A stretch of 64,000 nucleotides of DNA, from contig NZ_JBHSWJ010000002.1 in assembly GCF_042661605.1 (NCBI RefSeq), positions 3,740,502 through 3,804,501 of the forward strand, written 5' to 3'. Position numbers and translations under genes: made by a program. The stretch comes from Branchiibius cervicis (GTDB taxonomy: Bacteria; Actinomycetota; Actinomycetes; Actinomycetales; Dermatophilaceae). Position 1 is the stretch's first letter. Each line of letters begins with the position of its first letter. The notes beneath the pieces were generated by a model. It ran no database searches, was not told the DNA's origin, and saw only the letters and a list, made by a program, of their open reading frames with translations. Positions 26,697-35,593 of the stretch are shown here, one piece after another.

Positions 26697-28724
26697 TCAC
26701 GCGGTGGTCAGCGGATCGCGGGTGGCCAGAACTGCTGCGAACGGGAACGCGATCAGTGCCGCGATGGCTGGGATTCCGACCCCGGAATCGTTGATACACA
26801 TAGCTATTGCGCACATCACCAGGACGCCGATCGCAGTCTCCCGCAGGAACGGCACCTCCTCAGCGCCGACCCGGGTGTCGGCCGCGACCTCCAGCGGCTC
26901 GGAAAGACCCACGGCGTCGCCCAGTCGCCGGGCCCACGACCACCCGGGCTGGTTGGGCCGGCCCGCCAGCCACACGACGTACCCGCAGAAGATCAACGCC
27001 AACGGGATCAACGGACTGACCGGAGTCGCCACCAGCAGGCGCAGGTTCGCCCCCAGTTTCTCCCCGACGATGCCGCCGGAGCCGTCGAAGAGACCGGCGA
27101 AGAAGCGGCCGAGATAGCTGCGTGACGACGCCGGCCGCAACGCGTCGATGACTCCCGCGATCACCGCCAGCAGGACCGCGACGCCCACGATCAGTGCTAG
27201 TCGTCGCCAGGACAGCGAGCGGCCCAACGACAGGACCACCATGATGCCGCCGGCAATGAGCAGGGGCGGCGGCCCACCGAAATCGGCGCCCCACATCGGG
27301 GCGGCCAGGACCAGCACCGCTGCGCCGCAGAGCAATCCGATGGTCCAGGCACCGAGGCGGCGTTCGTCGACCGCGATCAACCGGCCGCCGAGCAGCCCCG
27401 CGAGCAGCAGCACGGCGGTCGCGAAGATGGCGTACCCGGCGTTGCCCATCCCGTAGTAACGGCCGCCGTACTCCGGCTGCAGGCCCAGCATCGCCGGCAG
27501 TTGCAGCGACGAGCCGTGCATGACGTCCAGCGCCAGTACCGCCGACGAGACCGCACCCACTGTCACCCACGGCGAGCCGATCCAGCGCCGCCACGGTCCC
27601 GCGTAGGCGATCGCCACGATGACCCCGGCCCAGAGCAGTGAGAGCACCACGAGCCACAGTGCCGGCGCCGGCCACCGCGACCAGGGCAGCAACCCGGCCA
27701 GGAAGGTGCCGATAGGGACGGCGGCGAGAAACGCCAGTGCGGGCCGGGTCCAGCGGGGGCGGCTGCGCACAACCATCGCGAGCAACCCGACGAAGAGCAC
27801 GGCCCACGCGAGCCAGAACCACACCAGGACGGCGTGATTCACCGAGACCGCCCGGGCCAGGGCGGCGTTGTTCGCGGTCGCGGTCACGGCGTTTTGCGGG
27901 GTGGGGACCACCTGCAGCGGCGAACCGTGCACGCCAGCCGGCGGCGAGGACGCGCCCAGCGTCTGCAGCATCGTCGCCGTGAGATCGGCCGTCTGGATCA
28001 GGGCCGGTTGCTTGGTCGAAGCTGAGCGCAGCACCCCGGCCGGGACCCCAGTGCCCAGGGCGTAGGCCAACCGCAGACCTGCGTCGTCGGACGACCCGTC
28101 GGACAGGCCCGTCACGATCAGCGTCGCCGTGGCGGGCAGTTTCCCCACGATGGTGTTGAGCTCGGTGGCCGATGCTGTCACCAACGTGACTGCACAGGTC
28201 GTGAACGATGCCGTCGCGAGCGAGGCCGCGTAATGGGACACGCGACCGGTCGAATCCGCCGCGGCCAGAGCCGCATCCGGTCCGACTGCTTCGATGCAGC
28301 GACCGTGCCGGGTCGCGGTTGCGCCGAGCAGGCCGATGCCGGAGTCCGCGGATCGCCACTGCGCCCAGGACGGCCAGGTCGCGGTGCCCCCGCTCACGAC
28401 CGGGGCCGGCGCAGCGCACCCGGCCGCGTCGACGCCGTGTCCGGCCCCGAGCGTGAGCCAGGCACTCGGCGTACACGCGGTGGATCCCACGGTGTGCACG
28501 ACCTGGTTGGCGGTCGCGCCGTAGTCGAGCACCTGCCACAGGTCGGGGGTGCGGGTGGCGGAGACGTCGGTCCAGGCCAGTCCGGGTACGGCGACCAGCA
28601 CCACCGAGCCGCTCGTCGCCACCGGCTTCGGGTCGGGCTGGGCGGTCACGAGCCCGGTCATGCCGTACGCGACGGCGAACAACGCGGCGATCGACACGAC
28701 CGCGATCACCCAACGCCGCACCAC
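26697..28724 (-). CDS. Large membrane protein with AlkP-like N-terminal domain (paralog 1)
   Basis: A 675-residue protein of an actinobacterial family without a known function. After one N-terminal helix comes a ~270-residue extracytoplasmic region resembling the alkaline phosphatase superfamily (LVAVPGLAWTDV, STACTPSAWLTLGAG, LIQTADLTATMLQTLG). The usual AlkP metal ligands such as an Asp-His-Gly motif are not evident. About eleven hydrophobic helices follow. The C-terminal half has the motif LQPEYGGRYYGMGNAGYA, shared with the paralog at 30602-32710. GTG start at 28724; it is divergent from the lipoprotein gene at 28798. Confidence 0.75.
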   Translation of the reverse strand: MVRRWVIAVVSIAALFAVAYGMTGLVTAQPDPKPVATSGSVVLVAVPGLAWTDVSATRTPDLWQVLDYGATANQVVHTVGSTACTPSAWLTLGAGHGVDAAGCAAPAPVVSGGTATWPSWAQWRSADSGIGLLGATATRHGRCIEAVGPDAALAAADSTGRVSHYAASLATASFTTCAVTLVTASATELNTIVGKLPATATLIVTGLSDGSSDDAGLRLAYALGTGVPAGVLRSASTKQPALIQTADLTATMLQTLGASSPPAGVHGSPLQVVPTPQNAVTATANNAALARAVSVNHAVLVWFWLAWAVLFVGLLAMVVRSRPRWTRPALAFLAAVPIGTFLAGLLPWSRWPAPALWLVVLSLLWAGVIVAIAYAGPWRRWIGSPWVTVGAVSSAVLALDVMHGSSLQLPAMLGLQPEYGGRYYGMGNAGYAIFATAVLLLAGLLGGRLIAVDERRLGAWTIGLLCGAAVLVLAAPMWGADFGGPPPLLIAGGIMVVLSLGRSLSWRRLALIVGVAVLLAVIAGVIDALRPASSRSYLGRFFAGLFDGSGGIVGEKLGANLRLLVATPVSPLIPLALIFCGYVVWLAGRPNQPGWSWARRLGDAVGLSEPLEVAADTRVGAEEVPFLRETAIGVLVMCAIAMCINDSGVGIPAIAALIAFPFAAVLATRDPLTTA

Positions 28725-28784
28725 GGCCCGAGACTAATCGACCGAGGCTGTGGATAACTTCTGCGGTCGATGAGTCGGCGCCGA

Positions 28785-28790
28785 TACCGT
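28785..28790 (+). promoter_or_regulatory. Leaderless -10 box of the lipoprotein gene
   Basis: TACCGT lies 7 bases before ATG 28798 in the 73-bp divergent gap. Confidence 0.45.
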
Positions 28791-28797
28791 CCCGGCC

Positions 28798-29459
28798 ATG
28801 GAGACGCGAAAGGTGCGCCGCGGACTGGCGGTCGCAGCGGTAGGGCTGACGTTGTCGGGCTGCAGTACGACGGTCTCGGTGCCCGGGGCGTCGACCACGC
28901 GTAGCTCGACGCCCCCGAAGGGCACGGTCGAGGACTACACGCTGCAGATGGCCCTGCCGGCGCAATGGGGGCCGTCCTGCGCAAGGACGTCGCCCGGGCC
29001 CAGCAGGACCTGGTCCATATGAGCGTGTGGCTGGTCGGCGGCCAGGGAGAGCAGCCGGCCGACCTGACCGTGACCCACGAGATCGATACGGCGCCGCGGG
29101 CCGGCACGGATGTCTCAGCCGCGCGTGAACGTGCGCTGATCGGCGAAGGGATCCTGCAGTACAACGTCGACCCCACCAACATCTGGGACTTCACCCAGGG
29201 CCGGGGACATAGCTGTTTCTCCGATTTCACCCCGAAGGTGCCGGTCACGCGCTGGGAGCAGCACGGCCTCATCGGGTTGCAACTGCAGTGGACGTGCGTC
29301 GCGCAGGTGCCGGTGCGGGCTTGGGCCGTGATCGCGTTCGATCCGGCCGGGGTAAAGCACCGCATCACCATCACCGCCACACCGGCCTACTGGGCCGCGC
29401 ACCAGGGGCAGATCGACACGGTTCGAGCGTCCTTGACGGCTACGGCCGCGCCGCCGTGA
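28798..29459 (+). CDS. Lipoprotein of unknown function, frame broken
   Basis: The N-terminus is a basic start, a hydrophobic stretch and a lipobox with cysteine in LTLSGCSTT, so a surface-anchored lipoprotein is expected. The first frame runs to DYTLQMALPAQWG and then degenerates. The continuation (AVLRKDVARAQQDLVHMSVW and on, ending in TATAAPP) lies one frame back, so the G5 run at 28967-28971 should be G6. Joined length is about 220 residues. The body is mostly beta with an isolated tryptophan-rich patch; I do not recognise the family. It sits between the two AlkP-like membrane protein genes and 25 bases before the GT87 gene. Confidence 0.72.
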
Positions 29460-29484
29460 TCCGGGGACAGGGCAGAATGCCGGG

Positions 29485-30711
29485 GTGACCGTTGCCGCCC
29501 GCCCGTCCCGTTGGATCTGGGCGGCAGCCATCCTTGTCGCGTTGATCCGTCCGTACATGCTGATCAACCACTTCGTGGTACAGACCCCGCCGACCCGGTG
29601 GCTGGTCGACCTCGAGGTGTACCGCAACGCCGGCATCTCCAACCTCATCGGCCGGCCCGTCTACGCGGCCGTGACCGCGCCGCCGCAACTGCTGCCCTTC
29701 ACCTACCCGCCGATCGCGTCCATCTTCGCCATCCTGCTGGCTCTCATCCCCTTCGGGCTGGCCGGATGGTTGTGGACGCTGGCCCAGTTCGCCGTACTCG
29801 CGGCCCTGGTGTGGTGGCTCTTCCGGGAGCCGGCCCAGCGCTGCGGCCGGTGGTGGCCGCTTGCGCTCGCCGGGATCTGGACCGCGGTGGGCTGCCTCCA
29901 GCCGGTCGGCGACGGCATCAGATTCGGTCAGGTGGACATCTTCCTCATGGCGCTGGTGCTCTTCGATCTGGGTGAGCGCAGCGGCCGGATCCCGCGCGGT
30001 GTCCTGATCGGGCTGGCTACCTCGATCAAGCTCACCCCCGGCATCTTCATCGTTCACCTCCTGGTGACCCGGCAGTGGCGCGCCGCCGCCACCGCCGCCG
30101 CAAGCGCGGCCGGCTTCACGCTGGCCGCATTCTTGTTGTTGCCGAACGCCAGTTTTGCGTTCTGGGGCGGCGCCCTACAGGACCCCGACCGACTGGGCCT
30201 GAACGACGGCACGTCCAACCAGGCGTTGCGGGGGATCCTGCTACGAGCGCACTGGGACTCCAGTGCTCTGTGGCTGGTCCTGGTGCTGATCGTCATGGTC
30301 GTCGGACTGGGTATCGCCCGACGCGCGCACCGCCGCGGGTGGTTCTGGCACGAGGCGGCCGCCGTGGGCATCGTGGGGGTTCTCATCTCGCCGGTGTCGT
30401 GGATCCACCACTTCGTGTGGGTGGTGGTGGCGCTCGCAGCGCTGTTGCAGGTCCGCAAACTCCTGGCCGCCGCGATTGTCTGGGCGCTGTTCACGATGCC
30501 GCTGCCGTGGTGGGGTCAGTGGCGACTGCAGCAGGGTCTGGACTTCCCGGCCTCCTCCAGCGGCAATCCCGGCTGGCAACTGCTCAACGACAGTTACGGC
30601 CTTATCTCAGTGCTGCTACTCGGCGTTCTGGCGTGGTCGCTCCCGGCGGTACGTCGTCGAGCCGCCAGGCCGGACTCGCCGCGAGAAGCACCGTCAGCGG
30701 TATTGCCATGA
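29485..30711 (+). CDS. GT87 (DUF2029) family polyprenyl-phosphomannose mannosyltransferase
   Basis: A 408-residue GT-C enzyme with about ten or eleven hydrophobic segments. The first loop has the GT87 acidic motif DLEVYRNAG, then FTYPPIASIFA and a later LLISPVSWIHHFVW. Characterised relatives add alpha-1,2-mannose to lipoglycans from polyprenyl-phosphomannose. GTG 29485 is the start. The last 110 bases run antisense to the end of the convergent AlkP-like gene 2, and the tail there (VRRRAARPDSPREAP) is not family-like, so the true stop may be misplaced. Confidence 0.82.
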   Translation: MTVAARPSRWIWAAAILVALIRPYMLINHFVVQTPPTRWLVDLEVYRNAGISNLIGRPVYAAVTAPPQLLPFTYPPIASIFAILLALIPFGLAGWLWTLAQFAVLAALVWWLFREPAQRCGRWWPLALAGIWTAVGCLQPVGDGIRFGQVDIFLMALVLFDLGERSGRIPRGVLIGLATSIKLTPGIFIVHLLVTRQWRAAATAAASAAGFTLAAFLLLPNASFAFWGGALQDPDRLGLNDGTSNQALRGILLRAHWDSSALWLVLVLIVMVVGLGIARRAHRRGWFWHEAAAVGIVGVLISPVSWIHHFVWVVVALAALLQVRKLLAAAIVWALFTMPLPWWGQWRLQQGLDFPASSSGNPGWQLLNDSYGLISVLLLGVLAWSLPAVRRRAARPDSPREAPSAVLP

Positions 30712-32710
30712 GCAGTCCCGCTGGCGGGATGGCGGTCCCGGAGTCGTTGCTGACGAAGCCGATCAACCAGCAGACCGCCGCGGCCGCCAGACCCCGGTCG
30801 TAGAACGTCACCTGCTCGAACAACGGGCGCAACGGGCGGCCCAGTCGGGAGTTGGGCAAGCCCAGCGCGATGATTGCCAGCACCAGCAGCACCGGCACCA
30901 GCAGGTTGACCGGGGACGAGACCAGCATCGTCCAGTTCGCCTGCCAGATCCGGGCCAGCGGACCGGCGGAGCCGTCGTGGATCACCCCGGCCATGAAATC
31001 GCCCAGGTGGGTGCGGTTCTGCGCGGGCCGGAGGTAGTCCAGGAAGGCGAGCCCGAGAACGAACGCCCCGCTGACCACCAGGATCAGCAGGATCCGCCGC
31101 CAGGTCACCCGTCGCCCGGCGGCGTTCAGCGCCAGGTAGGCGAACGCGGGGATCAGGGCCGCCGTACCGCCGCCGTCCGCGCCCCATCCCGGGTAGCCGT
31201 CGACGACCACGACGGCCGCACCGATCAACAGGACGGTCAGAACCGCCAGCGGCCGGGCCCCGCGGTCCAGTAATGCGCCGGCCAGCGAGGCCGCGACCAA
31301 CAACCCGCAGGTTGCATAGAACGCGTAGGAAACGTTGCCCATGCCGTAGAACCGGCCGCCGTACACCGGCTGCAGACCCGTGAGCGAGGTCAGCTGCAGC
31401 GCCGAGCCGTGGACGACGTCCAATCCGAGTACGACGAGGGTGAAGGCCCCGAGGAAGACCGTCGGTCCGCGTCGGTAGCGCCCCCAGGGTCCGAGCAAGG
31501 CGGCTGCCGCGATGAACACCGCTCCGGCGAAGGTGAAGATACCCAGCACCACCCGGGGCTGGTCGGCGCGCCACCAGGGCAGGAAGCCGACGAGCAAGGT
31601 GGCCACCGGCGTCGCCGCGACGACCGCCGCGGTACCGGCGAAGTAGCGTCGCAAGCCCCGGCTGAATCCGGTCCGGCTCAGCCACCACCACACCCCACCG
31701 ATGGCGCAGGCGATCGCGGTCCCGCCGAGGTAGCACACGAAGAACGGCAGCACGAACGCGTGCTCGATCTGCAGCGCCGTGGTGAACTGCGTGACCCGGA
31801 CCACCGGCGCCGTGGGGCTGCCGGTGGGCTGCACGACGGGCGCGCGACCCTCGGGCAGGGTGGGAGCGGCCGACCCGATGCGCGACAGGGTCAGCGCTGA
31901 CAGGTCGGTGGTCTGCAGCAGCCCCACCTGTCGGGTGGAGGCGGAGGTGGCCAGGCCGTGCCGCACGCGCGGGCCGATGATGGCCACGGCGCGCAGGGAC
32001 TCGGGTGTGGTGTCGTCGGCGGCCCCGGTGACCACGAGCGTCGTCTTCGCCGGCAACCGGGCCAGGAGTTGCGACAGGTAGCGGTCGTCGGGTCCGTCCA
32101 GGCCGATCAAGGTCACCGGACAGGTCGTGAGCGACACGTCGTCGACGCTGCGCTGGTAGTGCGCGATCCGGCCGGTCCGGTCGGCCGCCCCGAGAGCGAC
32201 GTACTTGCCGGCGGCCATGAGGCACTGCCCGTGGGCTTCCAACGACGAGGCGACCAGCCCCAGATCGGTGGTGGTGCCGGCGCCGGGTGCTGAGGCGCGC
32301 CACGTGGCCCAATCCGGGTAGTAGGCGCCCTCGCCGTCCTGCACCGGCTGCAACTCGGGACTGCAGGTGCCCGGTCGAGCGCCGGTGGGCGTTTCACCGA
32401 CCGGCTGGCCGATGGTCGTGCGCGATCCGGCGCCGAAGGTCAACCAGGACTGGTTGCTGCAACTGTGCGCCGTCAGGTTGCGGGTGGTCAGGGCGGCGAC
32501 CGCGCCGGTGCGGGCCATCGCCCACAGCGCCGGCGTCGTATGCGAATTCGCGCCGTCGAAGGTCAGGGTGGGCATCGACACGATGACCAACCGGCCCGGC
32601 TGCTTGATCGTCTGGACCGCGGGCCGGGCCGACAACGCGCTGATCGCGGCCGACGCCGCACTGATCCCGAGCACGACGACGGCCACCGCAAGAAGCCAGC
32701 GCCGGATCAC
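30602..32710 (-). CDS. Large membrane protein with AlkP-like N-terminal domain (paralog 2)
   Basis: A 702-residue paralog of the protein at 26697-28724, with the same order of parts: one N-terminal helix, an AlkP-like extracytoplasmic region (LVIVSMPTLTFDGA, SCSNQSWLTFGAGSR, LLQTTDLSALTLSRIG), then about eleven helices with LQPVYGGRFYGMGNVSYA. Both proteins end with a conserved ND(S)G region (GFVSNDSGTAIP), after which this copy has a longer soluble tail. GTG start. It lies 18 bases downstream of the GDT1 family gene on the same strand. Confidence 0.75.
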   Translation of the reverse strand: MIRRWLLAVAVVVLGISAASAAISALSARPAVQTIKQPGRLVIVSMPTLTFDGANSHTTPALWAMARTGAVAALTTRNLTAHSCSNQSWLTFGAGSRTTIGQPVGETPTGARPGTCSPELQPVQDGEGAYYPDWATWRASAPGAGTTTDLGLVASSLEAHGQCLMAAGKYVALGAADRTGRIAHYQRSVDDVSLTTCPVTLIGLDGPDDRYLSQLLARLPAKTTLVVTGAADDTTPESLRAVAIIGPRVRHGLATSASTRQVGLLQTTDLSALTLSRIGSAAPTLPEGRAPVVQPTGSPTAPVVRVTQFTTALQIEHAFVLPFFVCYLGGTAIACAIGGVWWWLSRTGFSRGLRRYFAGTAAVVAATPVATLLVGFLPWWRADQPRVVLGIFTFAGAVFIAAAALLGPWGRYRRGPTVFLGAFTLVVLGLDVVHGSALQLTSLTGLQPVYGGRFYGMGNVSYAFYATCGLLVAASLAGALLDRGARPLAVLTVLLIGAAVVVVDGYPGWGADGGGTAALIPAFAYLALNAAGRRVTWRRILLILVVSGAFVLGLAFLDYLRPAQNRTHLGDFMAGVIHDGSAGPLARIWQANWTMLVSSPVNLLVPVLLVLAIIALGLPNSRLGRPLRPLFEQVTFYDRGLAAAAVCWLIGFVSNDSGTAIPPAGLLMAIPLTVLLAASPAWRLDDVPPGATTPERRVAALR

Positions 32711-32728
32711 CCCGCAAGGTTAAGCGGC

Positions 32729-33370
32729 TCAGATAGGTAGCCAGGACGGCAGCGAGACCCCGAAGAGTCCCAACGCGAGCAGGACCGCGAACAGTGCGCA
32801 GACCAAACCGCCGACGAGCCGGATGATCGACAGGGGTACGTGGTCGAGCAGTTTGCGGCCCAGCAGCACCGCCAGCCCCGACACCGCGGCCAGCGCCAGG
32901 AACGCGCCGACACCCACACTGAGCGCGACACCCAGGCCGCCGCCGCTCTTGGCCACGAAACCGGCGGTCGCCAACTGGGACAGGTCGCCCCATTCCGCCA
33001 GGAAGAGGATCAGGAACGACGCGGTCACCGCGTGGAAACCGGACGCGGGCCGGGTCGTCTTCTGCTCGAACTCCTCCTCGGTCTCGGCCTCTTCGGCGGA
33101 GGCGTCCTTGGCACTGCGGATCAGCAGGACCGCGGCGATCGCGAACAGCACCATCACCACGGCATGCACCGGCTTCTCCGGCAACCGGCCGATCAGGCCG
33201 CCGAACGCGACCGCGACCACCGTCTGCACGAGGAAGGCCGCGCACACCCCGATCCAGACCAGGATCGGCCGGTAGCGGGTGGCCAGGACCAGGGTCGCGA
33301 TGAACGTCTTGTCCGGCAGTTCGACCAGGAAGATGGTCACGAAGACGGTGACCATCAGCCCGATATCCAT
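32729..33370 (-). CDS. GDT1/TMEM165 (UPF0016) family cation exporter, probable Mn2+ exporter
   Basis: A 213-residue six-helix protein with two inverted halves, each carrying the family's ExGD-like motif: VELPDKT near residue 17 and LAEWGDLSQ in the second half. A Glu-rich cytoplasmic linker (AEEAETEEEFEQK) separates them. Bacterial members such as MneA export manganese; calcium exchange is known for eukaryotic ones. No manganese riboswitch or MntR box is evident upstream. The promoter faces the DUF4446 gene across 36 bases. Confidence 0.85.
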   Translation of the reverse strand: MDIGLMVTVFVTIFLVELPDKTFIATLVLATRYRPILVWIGVCAAFLVQTVVAVAFGGLIGRLPEKPVHAVVMVLFAIAAVLLIRSAKDASAEEAETEEEFEQKTTRPASGFHAVTASFLILFLAEWGDLSQLATAGFVAKSGGGLGVALSVGVGAFLALAAVSGLAVLLGRKLLDHVPLSIIRLVGGLVCALFAVLLALGLFGVSLPSWLPI

Positions 33371-33394
33371 GACCCGCGAAGTCTACCTACGCCG

Positions 33395-33400
33395 TACCCT
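33395..33400 (+). promoter_or_regulatory. Leaderless -10 box of the DUF4446 gene
   Basis: TACCCT lies 6 bases before GTG 33407. Confidence 0.5.
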
Positions 33401-33406
33401 CGATCC

Positions 33407-33885
33407 GTGCAAACCGCCCTGCTCGCGCTGGCCCTCACCCTCGCCGTGCTGGCGCTGCTGGTGGCGGCGGCCGCGCTGTTGCGGTTGCGCGCGATCCAGC
33501 GGCAGTTCACGGCGTTGTGGCCCCCGGACCAGCGACGTGACGCGCTCGCGGTGCTCACCCGCCAGGCCGATCGCAGTACGGCGATCGAGCGGCACCTGGG
33601 CGCCCTCGCCGCGCGTGTCGACGGGCTCACACCGCACGTGGCCGCCGCCCTGCGGCACGTCGCGGTCGTGCGGTACGACGCGTTCGGCGATTCCGGGGGC
33701 AGCTATCGTTCTCGGCGGCGCTGCTGGACGACTCCGGCGACGGACTGGTCATCACCTCGATCCACGCCCGCGACGAGTCGCGCACCTACGCCAAGGGTGT
33801 GCTCTCCGGGCGCTCCGAGGTGAAGCTCACCCCCGAGGAGCAGCAGGCCATTGCCGCCGCCCGCACCAACCGGAAGGACGCCTGA
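33407..33885 (+). CDS. DUF4446 family membrane-anchored protein, frame broken
   Basis: The protein begins with one N-terminal helix (ALTLAVLALLVAAAALL) and continues as a soluble domain to VAVVRYDAFGDSGG. The next family block, QLSFSAALLDDSGDGLVI and then RSEVKLTPEE, lies one frame back and ends at 33885. The G5 run at 33695-33699 therefore needs a sixth G. Joined length is about 159 residues, usual for DUF4446. Function is unknown. The stop overlaps the pheA start by one base, an order common in actinobacteria. Confidence 0.83.
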
Positions 33886-34802
33886 TGCGCTACGGATACT
33901 TCGGTCCCGAGGGCACGTTCACCCAGGCGGCTCTGCTGTCCTGGCGGCCGGCGCAGGGCGCCGAGCACGTGCCCTTCGCCACCGTCGACGCCGCGTTGCG
34001 CGCGGTGCAGTCCGGCGACGTCGACTCCGCGATGGTGCCGATCGAGAACTCCATCGAGGGCGGTGTCCCGGCCACCATCGACGCCCTCAACGCACTGCAA
34101 CTGGTGATCGTCGGGGAAGTCCTCGTGCCCATCACCTTCGTGCTGGTCGCGCCGTCCGGTACGACGCTCGCGGACATCCGCACGATCGGCACCCACTCGC
34201 ACGCCTGGGCACAGGTGCGCGGCTGGGCGGCAGCGAACACTCCCGGCGCGACGTACGTGCCGGCGCTGTCAACTGCCGCCGGGCCCCAGGCACTCGAGGC
34301 GGCGCTCGCGGCCGGTGAGCCCGCGCCGTACGACGCAGCCGTCTGCGCTCCGGTCGCCGCCGGCGGCCTCGAGGTGCTCGCGGAGGACATCGGCGACAAC
34401 AAGTCGGCGGTGACGCGGTTCGTGCTGGTGGCGCGGCCCGGTTGGCTGCCGACACCGACCGGCTTCGACAAGACCACGCTTGTGCTCTACCAGCACTCCG
34501 ACCGGGCCGGGGGCCTGCTGGAGTTGTTGGAGCAGTTCGCGACCCGCGGAATCAACCTGACCCGATTGGAGTCGCGGCCGACCGGTGCGGCGATGGGTAG
34601 CTACTGTTTTTCGATCGATCTGGAGGGGCATCTGCGCGACGAACGGGTCGCGGACGCCCTTCTCGGACTGCGGCGGACCGCCGCGGACGTGCGTTTCCTG
34701 GGTTCGTACCCGCGGGCCGATCTGCGAGCTGCCACCGTTGAACCAGCCGCCACCGACGCAGCCTTCGCCGATGCGCGGGAATGGCTGCGGTCGCTGGGTT
34801 AG
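33885..34802 (+). CDS. pheA: Prephenate dehydratase
   Basis: A 305-residue stand-alone prephenate dehydratase that converts prephenate to phenylpyruvate in phenylalanine synthesis. The catalytic domain (residues ~1-185) starts YGYFGPEGTFTQAA and includes SAVTRFVLVA, where the Thr-Arg-Phe triplet is catalytic. A C-terminal ACT domain has LTRLESRPTG, the phenylalanine-binding ESRP motif, so feedback inhibition is expected. No chorismate mutase domain is fused. ATG 33885 shares a base with the previous stop. Confidence 0.94.
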   Translation: MRYGYFGPEGTFTQAALLSWRPAQGAEHVPFATVDAALRAVQSGDVDSAMVPIENSIEGGVPATIDALNALQLVIVGEVLVPITFVLVAPSGTTLADIRTIGTHSHAWAQVRGWAAANTPGATYVPALSTAAGPQALEAALAAGEPAPYDAAVCAPVAAGGLEVLAEDIGDNKSAVTRFVLVARPGWLPTPTGFDKTTLVLYQHSDRAGGLLELLEQFATRGINLTRLESRPTGAAMGSYCFSIDLEGHLRDERVADALLGLRRTAADVRFLGSYPRADLRAATVEPAATDAAFADAREWLRSLG

Positions 34803-35536
34803 GAGGCGGCCGGTTCGGCCCAGACCAGGTAGTTGTTCAGGTGGTGCTGACCGATGAGCGGGCTGTTCTTGTCGCAGGTGATGAGCACCAGGACCGGTGA
34901 CGAACTGCCGCCCCACACCTGCTGGTCGGTCGTGACCTTCGTCTTCAGCTCGGATCGTTTGTCGGTGACCGTGTAGGTCAGGTGGCGCCCGTCGGTGCAG
35001 GTGATGTCCACGGGTGCACCGGTGCGCACCCGGTCCAGGTCGTAGAACTCATCCGGGCCGTCGTAGGTCACGTGGCCGGCGATGACCGTGCGACCGCTGG
35101 TGCCCAACTGGGCCGATTTGTCGTACCACATGGTCGTTTTCGGCGGCGGGTAGATCTGCCCCTGGGCGTTGGTGCCCATCGCCACGACCTGCTCGCCGTC
35201 GATGCCGACACTGCTGACGGACAACCGCGCGGGCACGCAGCCGTTGCCGACCGGCATCACGGAGGTCGGCGTGCTGTACCCGGTGGGGTTCGGCAGGACG
35301 CTGCCGGCTGTAGCCGTCGAACCCGTGCTCGTGCTCGGGGAATGACCGGTCGTGGCGCTGCCGGCGGAGGAGGTGGCGGTGGTCGAGGTGCTGGTCGGTG
35401 CGGAACTGCTCGTCGCGGCGGTGCCGGTGGTGCCGCTCGGCGTACCCGATGAGGAGTTCGAAGCCCCGCCACCGCACGCGCTGAGCGTGAGTGCGGCCGC
35501 GGCCAGGACGGCGGGGGCGAGCAGGCGGCGAGTCAT
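34799..35536 (-). CDS. Sortase-like (class E/F) lipoprotein, catalytic Arg apparently missing
   Basis: A 245-residue exported protein. A signal peptide ends in a lipobox with Cys21 (LTLSACGGG), followed by a ~70-residue Ser/Thr linker and a sortase fold. The candidate catalytic residues are H155 in VIAGHVTYDG and C221 in VLITCDKNS. Active sortases have an essential Arg shortly after the Cys; here no Arg follows C221 at all, and the aligned end reads GQHHLNNYLVWA. It may be a non-catalytic relative or use another residue. The gene is convergent with pheA, overlapping by 4 bases. Confidence 0.75.
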   Translation of the reverse strand: MTRRLLAPAVLAAAALTLSACGGGASNSSSGTPSGTTGTAATSSSAPTSTSTTATSSAGSATTGHSPSTSTGSTATAGSVLPNPTGYSTPTSVMPVGNGCVPARLSVSSVGIDGEQVVAMGTNAQGQIYPPPKTTMWYDKSAQLGTSGRTVIAGHVTYDGPDEFYDLDRVRTGAPVDITCTDGRHLTYTVTDKRSELKTKVTTDQQVWGGSSSPVLVLITCDKNSPLIGQHHLNNYLVWAEPAAS

Positions 35537-35593
35537 GCTCAGAGTGTGCCTGGTGAACCTGGCCGCTCCGACGCCGCCCGGGCCGGCGGCGGA

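Noticed and set aside
26860..28965. 701-codon open frame offset from the AlkP-like gene 1
   Set aside because: Extremely Arg/Gly-rich product with no hydrophobic segments; the frame at 26697-28724 matches its paralog.
30594..32312. 572-codon open frame overlapping AlkP-like gene 2
   Set aside because: Arg/Gly-rich shadow; the gene at 30602-32710 aligns with its paralog.
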